From Klebsiella indica (GTDB lineage Bacteria > Pseudomonadota > Gammaproteobacteria > Enterobacterales > Enterobacteriaceae), in assembly GCF_005860775.1 (NCBI RefSeq), contig NZ_VCHQ01000009.1, positions 62,001 to 126,000 on the forward strand: a stretch of DNA of 64,000 nt. Reading direction: 5' to 3'. Position numbers and translations under genes: made by a program. Positions 13,300 to 21,222 of this stretch are shown in pieces; the first letter of the stretch is position 1, and each line of letters starts with the position of its first letter. A model generated the notes under the pieces. That model was given only the letters and a program-made list of their open reading frames with translations. It did no database searches and was not told the origin of the DNA.

Positions 13300-14328
13300 A
13301 TGAAAAAAATCGGTTTTTTGTCATTTGGCCACTGGACACCGTCGCCGCACTCCGCAACGCGTTCCGCCGCGGATGCGCTATTGCAATCCATCGATCTGGC
13401 CGTCGCCGCTGAAGAATTGGGCGCGGATGGCGCTTATTTTCGGGTGCATCATTTTGCCCGTCAGCTCAGTTCTCCATTTCCTTTGCTGGCCGCGATAGGG
13501 GCGAAAACACGGCGTATTGAAATGGGTACGGGCGTTATTGATATGCGCTATGAAAATCCGCTGTATATGGTCGAAGATGCGGGCGCGGCGGATTTAATCT
13601 CCGGCGGGCGTTTACAGTTGGGGATCAGCCGTGGCTCGCCGGAGCAGGTGGTGGATGGCTGGCGCTATTTTGGTTACGTCCCCGCGGAAGGGGAAAACGC
13701 GTCTGATATGGCGCGCCGCCATACTGAAGTCCTGCTTGACGCCCTGCGAGGGAAGGGTTTTGCGAAGCCTAATCCGCAGCCGATGTTCCCTAACCCGCCG
13801 GGCCTGTTGCGCCCCGAACCCTATTCAGAAGGTTTGCGCGAGCGTATCTGGTGGGGAGCCGGTTCGAACGCCACGGCAATATGGGCGGCGAGACTGGGGA
13901 TGAATCTGCAAAGTTCGACGCTGAAAGATGATGAAACCGGCGAGCCTTTTCATATTCAGCAGGCAAAACAGATCCGGGCTTATCGCGAGGCCTGGGCGGC
14001 GGCTGGACACACGCGTACGCCTCGCGTTTCGGTCAGCCGCAGCATTTTTGCCCTGATGGACGATCGCGATCGCATGTATTTCGGCTCAGGCGGCGAGAGT
14101 AGCGATTCGGTTGGTTTCCTTGATCAAAATACAAGAGCGATTTTTGGGCGCAGCTATGCCGCAGAGCCGGATAAGCTGATCGCACAGTTGAAACAGGATG
14201 AAGCGATTGCCGAAGCGGATACGTTATTGCTCACCGTACCGAATCAGTTGGGGGTGGATTATAATATCCATGTGATTGAGTCCATTCTGCAACATGTCGC
14301 ACCGGCAATGGGCTGGCGCGACGAGTAA
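13300..14328 (+). CDS. LLM-class flavin-dependent oxidoreductase
   Basis: 342-residue bacterial-luciferase-like monooxygenase (FMN-dependent TIM barrel), with N-terminal KKIGFLSFGHW, the segment TRRIEMGTGVIDMRYENPLY and LQLGISRGSPE. Such enzymes oxidise diverse small organics using reduced flavin; the substrate cannot be read from the sequence. The ATG at 13300 is chosen because the longer frame upstream is translated ERIC repeat. No convincing Shine-Dalgarno is visible since the ERIC arm occupies the site. Single gene; a GC hairpin follows it. Confidence 0.8.
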   Translation: MKKIGFLSFGHWTPSPHSATRSAADALLQSIDLAVAAEELGADGAYFRVHHFARQLSSPFPLLAAIGAKTRRIEMGTGVIDMRYENPLYMVEDAGAADLISGGRLQLGISRGSPEQVVDGWRYFGYVPAEGENASDMARRHTEVLLDALRGKGFAKPNPQPMFPNPPGLLRPEPYSEGLRERIWWGAGSNATAIWAARLGMNLQSSTLKDDETGEPFHIQQAKQIRAYREAWAAAGHTRTPRVSVSRSIFALMDDRDRMYFGSGGESSDSVGFLDQNTRAIFGRSYAAEPDKLIAQLKQDEAIAEADTLLLTVPNQLGVDYNIHVIESILQHVAPAMGWRDE

Positions 14329-14345
14329 CTGTGAAATGGATAACG

Positions 14346-14370
14346 CCCCGCAGCTTTACGTGATGCGGGG
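14346..14370. terminator. Hairpin between convergent genes
   Basis: CCCCGCA/TGCGGGG around an 11-nt loop lies between the monooxygenase gene and the convergent cyclotransferase-fold gene. No T run on either strand, so its strength as a terminator is uncertain. Confidence 0.45.
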
Positions 14371-14379
14371 TAGACATAT

Positions 14380-14715
14380 TTACGGATTATTTTTCGGCTG
14401 TAGCTGATAGATCCACGCGGTCACCTGCTGACCCTCATCGAGGGTCACTTCAGTGGCAACGCGATCGTAGCCATCTTCAAATTCATCCAGCATGGGCCAG
14501 TGCGCGGTAAGGTGCGCGGACAGGAACAGATAACCCGAAATACGCGCGCCGTTTTTATCAAGAACGACTCCCGGAAAATCCGCCGCCGCCCCCCAGCCGC
14601 GTTCATAAAACGTGCCGGTCACATAACCTGGCAACCATTCTCCACCTATATCTTCCAGAATATGAGCATTACACTGGCCCGGGCGGAGCGTACCGTAGAC
14701 AAATAAGCGTTCCAT
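14380..14715 (-). CDS. Gamma-glutamylcyclotransferase-fold (AIG2-like) protein
   Basis: 111-residue protein of the GGCT/YtfP-like fold. The diagnostic N-terminal motif VYGTLRPG is at residues 6-13, and DEFEDGYDR supplies the candidate catalytic acid. Members cyclise gamma-glutamyl or related amide compounds, but many bacterial homologues have no known substrate. Convergent to the monooxygenase gene; upstream sequence shows only a weak ribosome site. Confidence 0.75.
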   Translation of the reverse strand: MERLFVYGTLRPGQCNAHILEDIGGEWLPGYVTGTFYERGWGAAADFPGVVLDKNGARISGYLFLSAHLTAHWPMLDEFEDGYDRVATEVTLDEGQQVTAWIYQLQPKNNP

Positions 14716-14761
14716 TATTCCTCGTTAACGCAAGCGATGAACGCCCTGATGGGCAAAGGAA

Positions 14762-14945
14762 GTGCCAAAATACGAGGTAAAAACAGGTCTGGCAAGACGT
14801 CCGTGGATTGGCGGTAAGATAAAGCGTACTTTTGGTTATCTTCTGGCAACGTTTTGTTTATATCGGCGGGCTGACTGCGGTTGGTGCGCCTCTTATTTAT
14901 ATCATCGCCTGTATATTGTTGGCGATGGATTTGTACTTGCCATAA
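14762..14945 (+). pseudogene. Decayed small membrane gene, PspC-like
   Basis: An open frame from 14762 reads membrane-like sequence only poorly, but the +2 frame between a TAA at 14820 and a TAA at 14943 encodes a good hydrophobic stretch (FVYIGGLTAVGAPLIYII, then LLAMDLYLP). That pattern resembles the transmembrane part of PspC-domain proteins, with a basic RRPWIGGK stretch in the other frame. The simplest reading is a frameshifted and internally deleted gene. Assignment to PspC is by pattern only. Confidence 0.35.
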
Positions 14946-15080
14946 TCCAGGTTGCTGTCGCCTTCCTTGATATTGCAGTAAGAATTTACTTATTAGGATT
15001 AATTCGCGTGTTTTTCAGAAATTTCATTGTTTTTTGTGTGGTATTATAACTCGTTCCAGGAGTGAACGAAGGGAAATATA

Positions 15081-15287
15081 ATGCTGTATCGTTACGCCAT
15101 TTTTTCCAGGAAACACAATACACTGCATATTGTTTTGCTTTTTTCTATTTTGCTAATAAGTTTCATACATTTAAGCGTGCTGCTGGAAACAGATAACACA
15201 TGGCTACTGTTGCCGATGGTGATTTATCTGCCCATCTTTTTTCTTTGGCAAAAGGTCTCAGTGTTACGAAGCAGAATCGCTGATTAA
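15081..15287 (+). CDS. Small two-helix membrane protein, unknown
   Basis: 68 residues with two hydrophobic helices (about 17-34 and 42-55) separated by a short polar loop with ETDNTW, and a basic C-terminal tail. An AAGGGA sequence precedes the ATG at suitable spacing. I do not recognise the family. It lies 21 nt before the LeuO-like gene on the same strand and could be co-transcribed with it. Confidence 0.45.
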   Translation: MLYRYAIFSRKHNTLHIVLLFSILLISFIHLSVLLETDNTWLLLPMVIYLPIFFLWQKVSVLRSRIAD

Positions 15288-15308
15288 TGTGCTGGTGGAG
15301 TTGCCAAC

Positions 15309-16292
15309 ATGAACGACAATATAATATTTAAACCAACCGCAGAACCGAAAGATCTGCAACCCGTATTGCGGAAAGTGGATCTTAATCTTCTGACTATCTT
15401 TGATATTGTGATGCGGGAACAAAGCTTAACCAAAGCTGCGCATGTGCTGGGAATGTCGCAACCCGCGGTCAGCAGCGCGGTTTCCCGCCTGAAAAAGTTG
15501 TTTAAGGATGAGCTGTTTGTCCGCAATGGCCGAGGGATCAAACCCACAGATCGCGCTTTTCAGCTTTGCAGTTCGGTTCGTCGCGCGCTACAGCTGGTGC
15601 AAAACGAGTTGCCGGATACGCTTTTTGATCCGCAGGACTATGAGCATATTTATAATCTTTGCGTTTGTAGCCCTCTGGATAACGCTTTGACCCCGTTGAT
15701 ATTCAATAAAATTAGCCAGACAGCGCCGCGGGTCAAATTAACATTTAAATCTTCACTGAGTCAGCAGGTTATCAACCAGTTGCGCTACCAGGAAGTTGAG
15801 TTTGTTATCGACTACAACAAATTTAATCACCCGGAATTTACCAGCGTTCCGTTGTTTAACGATGAGATGGTATTAGTTGCCCGGCGCAAGCATCCGCGCA
15901 TCGCAGCGCCGTTGACTGAACAGGGTATTTATCAAGAGCAGCATGCCGCGGTGGCACTGGATCGCTATGCTTCTTTTAGCTATCCCTGGTATAGCTCCGC
16001 GGAACAACAGGCCTGCATCGCTTTTCACGGTAACGCCATGGTGAGCGTGCTGAATATTGTCTCGCGAACCGACATGGTGGCTATCGCCCCGGAGTGGCTG
16101 GCCAAAGAATTTGCCGGGCAATTTGCGCTGGAACTGCTGCCGCTGCCTTTAGACATGAACAATCGAACCTGTTACCTCTCATGGCATGAAACGGCGGGAC
16201 AGGAAAAATGTCACCGCTGGATGGCGGAGCAACTGATAGAAATCTGCCAGCGCCAGGATAGGCCAAAGGCGGACGATGCCTACTGGCAATGA
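15309..16292 (+). CDS. LysR-family regulator, LeuO paralogue
   Basis: 327-residue LysR-type regulator: winged helix in the first 90 residues ([23 protein letters not shown] then [16 protein letters not shown]), followed by a substrate-binding-like effector domain. The sequence is strikingly collinear with LeuO, for example [40 protein letters not shown] and CYLSWHE. LeuO itself sits beside the leuABCD operon in enterobacteria, so this is a second, diverged copy. LeuO proteins antagonise H-NS silencing; this copy may act similarly, but its targets are unknown. Confidence 0.85.
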   Translation: MNDNIIFKPTAEPKDLQPVLRKVDLNLLTIFDIVMREQSLTKAAHVLGMSQPAVSSAVSRLKKLFKDELFVRNGRGIKPTDRAFQLCSSVRRALQLVQNELPDTLFDPQDYEHIYNLCVCSPLDNALTPLIFNKISQTAPRVKLTFKSSLSQQVINQLRYQEVEFVIDYNKFNHPEFTSVPLFNDEMVLVARRKHPRIAAPLTEQGIYQEQHAAVALDRYASFSYPWYSSAEQQACIAFHGNAMVSVLNIVSRTDMVAIAPEWLAKEFAGQFALELLPLPLDMNNRTCYLSWHETAGQEKCHRWMAEQLIEICQRQDRPKADDAYWQ

Positions 16293-16301
16293 CACAATGA
16301 T

Positions 16302-16320
16302 GCGGCCCGTTCCGGGCCGC
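16302..16320. terminator. GC hairpin after the LeuO-like gene
   Basis: GCGGCCC/GGGCCGC with a 5-nt loop GTTCC, 10 nt after the stop codon. No T tract follows. The rest of 16321-16557, up to the end of hpxE, is GC-rich and shows no supported gene. Confidence 0.4.
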
Positions 16321-16557
16321 GCTGCGGTAGGGCATGCGGCAAACCGGGCGGCATATCATGCCCGGCGCCCGATAACGCAAGACGCTCTGCTCCTCAGCGC
16401 CGCGGATTTTACCGGTAGTTTGTCAACGTAACCCTGGCGATCGCCCGTCGGCGAGAACGGCGGAACGTCAATGTCGCCAGCCCGTCTGACCGGAGAGCGG
16501 AGCGAAGGATATCGACGTTACGGGCGAGGCATGACTTTTCGTTGGCTAAGGCCGTCG

Positions 16558-17526
16558 TCATAAATCAATGCATAAAGTCGCCGATCGACTGCGGGAACAA
16601 CACAGGGCAATCTGCTGCGCGCTGGCGGATTTTTCCGCCTCTGACTGCACGGTATCGCGATGGTCGACAATCCCTTCGATGACCGGCGTCAGGCAGGCAC
16701 CGCAAATCCCCATTTCGCAGGAGAGCGGAACCGCGACGCCATTCTCCTGTAGTACCTGAGCAATGGTTTTGTCTGCAGGCACTGGCCACTGTTCGCCCGA
16801 CGAAGCAAGGGTCACGATAAAGGCGTCCCCCTCCTGCGCCGTGGACGCCGTGGCGGTGGGCTGAAATGCTTCACTATGGATTTGGCTTTCTGGCCAACCT
16901 TTATCCAGCGCGACCTGGCGCGCGGTGGCCATAAATCCCGTCGGCCCGCAGAGATAAAGAGCCTGTCCGCTATCCGCATCAATCAGCGCCGGGGCCAGAT
17001 TATGCCGTGCGCTGTCCCCGTCGCTGGAGCAGTGAATGATTACCCTGTCGGCGCTGAAACGTTGCTGCAGTTCGCGCACAAAGGCCCCCTGTGCGCGGCT
17101 TTTCAGATAATAGTGCAGCGTAAAAGGCACCCCTTGCGCGTCCAGTTTGAGCGCCATCGCATACAGCGGCGTAATACCGATCCCGGCGGCCAGCAGCGTC
17201 ACCCGTTGCGCAGGGCATAAAGGAAACAGATTTCGCGGGCGAGAAATCAGCAGCGTCTGGCCGGGACGTAACTGCTGGTGAATGTAACGAGAGCCGCCGC
17301 GAGAGGCGTTCTCCAGCGCCACGCAAATCAGGTAGCCATCGTCAACAGTCTCAGGACCGGTGAGCGAATACTGGCGAATCATCCCGCAGGGCAGGTGAAC
17401 ATCAATGTGCGCGCCGGGCTGCCACGCCGGAAGCGGCTGGCCGCTCTGCGCCACCAGCCGGACGGCGAGGCTCTGGCTCCCCTGGCGCCAGAGGCCGTCA
17501 ACGATAACCTCGATTACATCACTCAT
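16558..17526 (-). CDS. hpxE: Hypoxanthine/xanthine oxygenase, reductase component
   Basis: Electron-transfer partner of the Rieske oxygenase HpxD, which converts hypoxanthine to xanthine and urate in Klebsiella without a molybdenum enzyme. 322 residues: FAD/FMN domain with RQYSLTGP, NAD-binding domain with AAGIGITPLYAMA, and a C-terminal plant-type [2Fe-2S] ferredoxin with Cys270, Cys275, Cys278 and Cys309 (CEMGICGAC..C). The phthalate-dioxygenase-reductase order is typical. The start at 17526 (MSDVIEV) has GGAG upstream and lies 12 nt after hpxD. Confidence 0.92.
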   Translation of the reverse strand: MSDVIEVIVDGLWRQGSQSLAVRLVAQSGQPLPAWQPGAHIDVHLPCGMIRQYSLTGPETVDDGYLICVALENASRGGSRYIHQQLRPGQTLLISRPRNLFPLCPAQRVTLLAAGIGITPLYAMALKLDAQGVPFTLHYYLKSRAQGAFVRELQQRFSADRVIIHCSSDGDSARHNLAPALIDADSGQALYLCGPTGFMATARQVALDKGWPESQIHSEAFQPTATASTAQEGDAFIVTLASSGEQWPVPADKTIAQVLQENGVAVPLSCEMGICGACLTPVIEGIVDHRDTVQSEAEKSASAQQIALCCSRSRSATLCIDL

Positions 17527-17538
17527 TATTTTCTCCAC

Positions 17539-18576
17539 TTACACGAGGAAAAAGTCGCCGAAGCCCATTTTCTTCAGCCCGCGTCGATAGGCGATGGAGC
17601 TGCGATCGGCGGGAATATGCGCTTCGAGTGTTAAATCCAGCGGTAATCTTTCCGGACGCTGAGTCTCCACCATCAGGCGATCTTCCTCAAAAACGCGCAG
17701 ATTAAACGCGTGAACCTCTTCCACCGGTACGTGGAGGTCGAAATTGCGCGCGATAGGCGCGAACATCCGGGTTACCCGCGATGAAACCGGCGAGGCGGCG
17801 TTCATAAGCACCAGCCTGGCGTCACCGGGAAAATGAATCGTCAGGGTGGCGGTAAACGGCAGATGCATTTCGAAATGGCGCAGCCACTGAAAGCCCTCAG
17901 GCGCACGAAATCCGGCACTGGCAGGATAGTTGCCGACGGAACTCCAGTAATCGGCAATAAAACCAAATTCGGTCTCCTGCGGATTGTAGTCCGGTACGAC
18001 CTGGTTATCCGGGTCGGCGAAGGTATCGGTATGGATCCATGCAAAATGGGCGACATCGAGGAATCCCTCGACCTGGCGACCGGCAAAACCGTTGACGTCA
18101 AATGCCGGACAGTTGATTTGCTGAAAGCCATCGTCGTGCCAGTGCGGCATCACCGGCAGCGGCATTGGATTGTCCGGGTCGAACGCCAGGCAGGTCCAGA
18201 TCAGGCCATAACGCTCTTCCACCGCAAAACTGGTGAGATTGAGCTTTGCCGGCACTGGCTGATTGGGGCTGGAAGGGATGCGATTACAGCGGCCTCCTTC
18301 GCCGAAGCGCAGACCGTGATAGGGACAGACGATCCCTTCTTCATCGTGAAATCCCAGCGTCAGCGGCACGCCACGATGAGGGCAAACATCGCGAGCGACA
18401 ACCACCTGATCTTTAATGCGATAAATAACCAACTGCTCATCAAGCAGCGTGGCCTTCACTGGCGCAGGCCCGACATCGCAGGCGCGGGCCACCGGGTGCC
18501 AGCATTTTGCCAGCCGTAGCCAGTCCTCAGGATCAAAAGTGCAATGGGCGGGGGGCGTGGGGTGCTGTCTGTTCAT
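17539..18576 (-). CDS. hpxD: Hypoxanthine/xanthine oxygenase, Rieske component
   Basis: Terminal oxygenase of the two-component purine hydroxylase HpxDE. 345 residues. The N-terminal Rieske cluster shows CPH (65-67) and CPYH (84-87); the mononuclear iron site is likely formed by the histidines in DVAHFAWIHTDTF. Family knowledge: in K. oxytoca and K. pneumoniae this system replaces xanthine dehydrogenase. First gene of hpxDE, divergent from hpxR; I find no sigma-54 promoter here, in line with the reported sigma-70 control through HpxR. Confidence 0.93.
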   Translation of the reverse strand: MNRQHPTPPAHCTFDPEDWLRLAKCWHPVARACDVGPAPVKATLLDEQLVIYRIKDQVVVARDVCPHRGVPLTLGFHDEEGIVCPYHGLRFGEGGRCNRIPSSPNQPVPAKLNLTSFAVEERYGLIWTCLAFDPDNPMPLPVMPHWHDDGFQQINCPAFDVNGFAGRQVEGFLDVAHFAWIHTDTFADPDNQVVPDYNPQETEFGFIADYWSSVGNYPASAGFRAPEGFQWLRHFEMHLPFTATLTIHFPGDARLVLMNAASPVSSRVTRMFAPIARNFDLHVPVEEVHAFNLRVFEEDRLMVETQRPERLPLDLTLEAHIPADRSSIAYRRGLKKMGFGDFFLV

Positions 18577-18665
18577 GGCTTCTCTTCCTGCTCACAAAAA
18601 CATTTGTTTAATTGTTGTGAGTTTATTGTTGCCATATTAGGGTGTTGACATCCATCAGCATTAAT

Positions 18666-18683
18666 TCAGCAATCCGTTGCAAA
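18666..18683. promoter_or_regulatory. Candidate HpxR operator
   Basis: TCAGCAATCCGTTGCAAA contains the perfect inverted repeat GCAA-TCCG-TTGC in the hpxD-hpxR gap, 18 nt before the hpxR start. The reported HpxR site in K. pneumoniae is TCTGC-N4-GCAAA; this one has similar ends but a wider spacer. The position would suit both hpxDE activation and hpxR autorepression. Confidence 0.45.
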
Positions 18684-18701
18684 AAAGAGAACAGGTAAAA
18701 G

Positions 18702-19625
18702 ATGAGCCCATTTTCGCGTTTTGCTATCTACTTTGCCGAAGTGGCCCGCTGCGGGAGTCTGCGGCGAGCGGCGGAAAAACTGCACATTTCCGCTTCGGCC
18801 ATTAACCGGCAAATTTTGCAGGCGGAAGACGCATTTGGCACCGCGCTGTTTGAGCGCCTGCCGGAAGGGTTGCGTATGACGACCGCCGGGGAACTGCTAT
18901 ACGATAATCTGTTGCGCTGGCAAAAGGAGTTCCGTCTGACGCGACAAAAGTTTGATGAGCTTCAGGGGCTTAAGCGGGGCACCGTCAGCGTCGGGATGGT
19001 TCAGGCGCTGGCGGAGGGATGCTTTGCCACCGCGCTGGCGGATATTATTGCCCACTGGCCGTGGCTGGAGCTGAATCTGCAGGTGGCGGATAGTCACACG
19101 GTCAGCCAGAAGGTGCGCCAGGCGGATCTCGATTTTGGTTTGATTCTTGATCCGGAAGGCCAGGCGGGGCTGAGCGTGCTGGCTTTTGCTGAACTGGCGA
19201 TGGGCGTGATCATGTCGCCTGCCCATCCTCTGGCACAGAGCGCGAGGCTGTCATTGGGGGAGTTGAGTGAAGCACGACATATCGTCCCCGGCGCGCCGCT
19301 GATTGTGCACGAACGCGTGGCGATGCTCTATCGCCACTACGATTTTTCTCCGGCGAACAGCATCAACTGCAACGATATCCGGCTGATAAAATCGCTGGTG
19401 CTTAAAGGCAGTGGCGTGACGATCCTCAGTCGCCTGGACGTTTTCGATGAGGTAAAAAGCGGGCAACTGGCGTTTGTCCCGCTGCGTAATACGCTGCTGC
19501 GGCCGTTGACCCTGGCCTTATGCACCGCCCCCTCGCGTCAGCTTTCCCGCCCGGCGCAAATGGCCATCCAGAAACTGACGGTGGTTATTGAGGAGATGCA
19601 GGCCGGGGCGATGGAGCGATCGTAA
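18702..19625 (+). CDS. hpxR: LysR-type regulator of hypoxanthine oxidation
   Basis: 307 residues, N-terminal LysR winged helix (GSLRRAAEKLHISASAINRQ) and C-terminal effector domain. Known family role: activates hpxDE in response to hypoxanthine and represses its own gene. Divergent from hpxD with a 125-bp shared control region and convergent with hpxO. Preceded by AACAGGT, a modest ribosome site. Confidence 0.9.
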   Translation: MSPFSRFAIYFAEVARCGSLRRAAEKLHISASAINRQILQAEDAFGTALFERLPEGLRMTTAGELLYDNLLRWQKEFRLTRQKFDELQGLKRGTVSVGMVQALAEGCFATALADIIAHWPWLELNLQVADSHTVSQKVRQADLDFGLILDPEGQAGLSVLAFAELAMGVIMSPAHPLAQSARLSLGELSEARHIVPGAPLIVHERVAMLYRHYDFSPANSINCNDIRLIKSLVLKGSGVTILSRLDVFDEVKSGQLAFVPLRNTLLRPLTLALCTAPSRQLSRPAQMAIQKLTVVIEEMQAGAMERS

Positions 19626-19719
19626 CACCGTTTTCAGGCGTGATGCCTTCGCCCCGACTCTCGCTGCGAGGGAGAGCGAGTAACACCGTACTCGTACTTA
19701 ACCGGCGGACTTACAACGC

Positions 19720-20874
19720 TTACCCCAGCGGACCGCCCTGAATGGTTTCGCACAGGCCGTTGATAATTCGCTCCCCGGTCTCGGTTTTCAGCTCCTGATA
19801 CCAGGCTTCGGTCAGCGCCATATCCTTACCGTGCGTTACATCACAACGTTTACGTGCCTTCAGCACCAGATCGCGAACCCGGTCACAGCGCAGTACGTTG
19901 TACTGCTGCAACACATTGGCAATGTCGTGGCTCTGGCGGAACAGATCTCCCAGTACCACCGCATCTTCCATCGCCGCGCAGCCGCCCTGGCCGATATCCG
20001 GCGTGGTGCTGTGCCCGGCGTCGCCCAGCAGCGCCACCTTGCCGCGCACCAGCTTATCAAACGGCTCGATATCATGGATTTCAATCCGGTTGGTGGTTTG
20101 CGGGTCAAGGGAGGCAATCAGTTTCTGCACCTGGGGCGCCCAACCGCTGAAGTAACGGCTAAGATCCGCCCGCAGGGTGCTGCGATCCTCGGCAAGCCCC
20201 GCCGGTAGCGGAACATCAAAGAAAAAGTAAAATCGTCCACTGGAAACCGGCATCAGCGAGACGCGTTTCCCCTCACCGACAAAGGTGGTCCATTGATTGC
20301 CGGGGGCAATCGCTTCATCAATTTCCACCAGACCGTTCCAGTTCACGTAGCCTGCATAGCGGCGCTCGGGGGTATAGCCGAGCACATACGGACGCAGCGC
20401 CGAATGGCTACCGTCGGCGGCAATCAGAAAATCCCCCTGCGCCGTTGAACCATCGGTAAACCAGACGCGAACGCCGTCAGCATTTTCTTCGCAGCGGGTG
20501 ACGCGTTTACCAAACTGCACGCTATCGCGTCCCCAGAAATTGAGCATTTCACGTTGTAATTCGGCGCGGGAAACCGGGCAGGGGCGGCCCCCGGTTCGCG
20601 CCACCAGAGGGGAGAGGCTGAATTGAGTAAGGATCTCCCCTCGCTGATAATCCTTGTAAGCCAGAAAATGCATCGGGCCGCCGTAGCTCTCAATAATATC
20701 GCCCATGCCTAAATGTTTCATACACTTAACGCCATTAGGCCAGATGGAGATCGCCGCGCCGACCGGCTTAATTTCTTTTACTGCCTCAAAAACGTCGCAG
20801 TCGATACCTGCGTTTTTCAATGCAACCGCCGCGCTCAGGCCGCCAATTCCGCCGCCGATAACTAATGCTTTCAT
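19720..20874 (-). CDS. hpxO: FAD-dependent urate hydroxylase
   Basis: Oxidises urate to 5-hydroxyisourate with NADH and oxygen. 384 residues: FAD-binding GGGIGGLSAAVALKNAG at 7-23, the DG motif near 154, and GDAGHSTTPDIGQGG. Arg204 and Tyr216, the residues reported as catalytic in the K. pneumoniae enzyme, are both present at the same numbers (EGKR204, RFY216). GGAGAAG precedes the ATG. Transcribed divergently from hpxPQT and behind a near-consensus sigma-54 promoter (20909-20924). Confidence 0.96.
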   Translation of the reverse strand: MKALVIGGGIGGLSAAVALKNAGIDCDVFEAVKEIKPVGAAISIWPNGVKCMKHLGMGDIIESYGGPMHFLAYKDYQRGEILTQFSLSPLVARTGGRPCPVSRAELQREMLNFWGRDSVQFGKRVTRCEENADGVRVWFTDGSTAQGDFLIAADGSHSALRPYVLGYTPERRYAGYVNWNGLVEIDEAIAPGNQWTTFVGEGKRVSLMPVSSGRFYFFFDVPLPAGLAEDRSTLRADLSRYFSGWAPQVQKLIASLDPQTTNRIEIHDIEPFDKLVRGKVALLGDAGHSTTPDIGQGGCAAMEDAVVLGDLFRQSHDIANVLQQYNVLRCDRVRDLVLKARKRCDVTHGKDMALTEAWYQELKTETGERIINGLCETIQGGPLG

Positions 20875-20908
20875 TTACTTCTCCTTTACATACGTCGTTA
20901 CAGGCTTG

Positions 20909-20924
20909 AGCAATTTGCGTACCA
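20909..20924 (-). promoter_or_regulatory. Sigma-54 promoter of hpxO
   Basis: On the minus strand TGGTACGCAAATTGCT matches TGGCACG-N4-TTGCW with one substitution, and the GG and GC elements are 10 nt apart as required. It lies 35-50 nt upstream of the hpxO start codon, and an NtrC-like site is about 55-70 nt further upstream. Confidence 0.7.
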
Positions 20925-20976
20925 CAATGTCACAGGCGCGCATTTCACGGGCTGGTGCTTTCGGTAACGGTGCGGA

Positions 20977-20993
20977 TGCTTTAAATTGGTGCA
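20977..20993. promoter_or_regulatory. NtrC-type enhancer between hpxO and hpxP
   Basis: TGCTTTAAATTGGTGCA (complement TGCACCAATTTAAAGCA) has one full half site and one partial half site of the 17-bp NtrC consensus TGCACCA-N3-TGGTGCA. Its position between divergent sigma-54 promoters suggests it could serve both hpxO and hpxPQT. Confidence 0.6.
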
Positions 20994-21165
20994 TAAAAGC
21001 GTTTTTATTGCCTTTTTATGAATCAATAATTTCTTTACTGGCCATTAAGAATCTAATGTTTCACTGGCGTTATGGCCGCCTGGTGGACGATGGGGCGGCG
21101 CGGAAACATTCTATTTGGTTGAAAAATATAAAAAAGAAGCAAATGTTGCTCAGATGTGAGCGATT

Positions 21166-21182
21166 TTGGCCTGTTTTGTGCA
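21166..21182 (+). promoter_or_regulatory. Candidate sigma-54 promoter of hpxPQT
   Basis: TTTGGCCTGTTTTGTGC has GG and GC separated by 10 nt and lies 41 nt before the hpxP start; the -12 element is TGTGC rather than TTTGC, so the match is weaker than at hpxO. hpxPQT transcription in K. pneumoniae is reported to depend on sigma-54 and NtrC, which supports the assignment. Confidence 0.5.
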
Positions 21183-21222
21183 CCCGACACAGTACGCTTA
21201 TTGGTAACAGGGTGGAACGACC

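Noticed and set aside
18577-18701. Sigma-54 promoter for hpxDE
   Set aside because: No GG-N10-GC element faces hpxD in the intergenic region; this agrees with sigma-70 control through HpxR.
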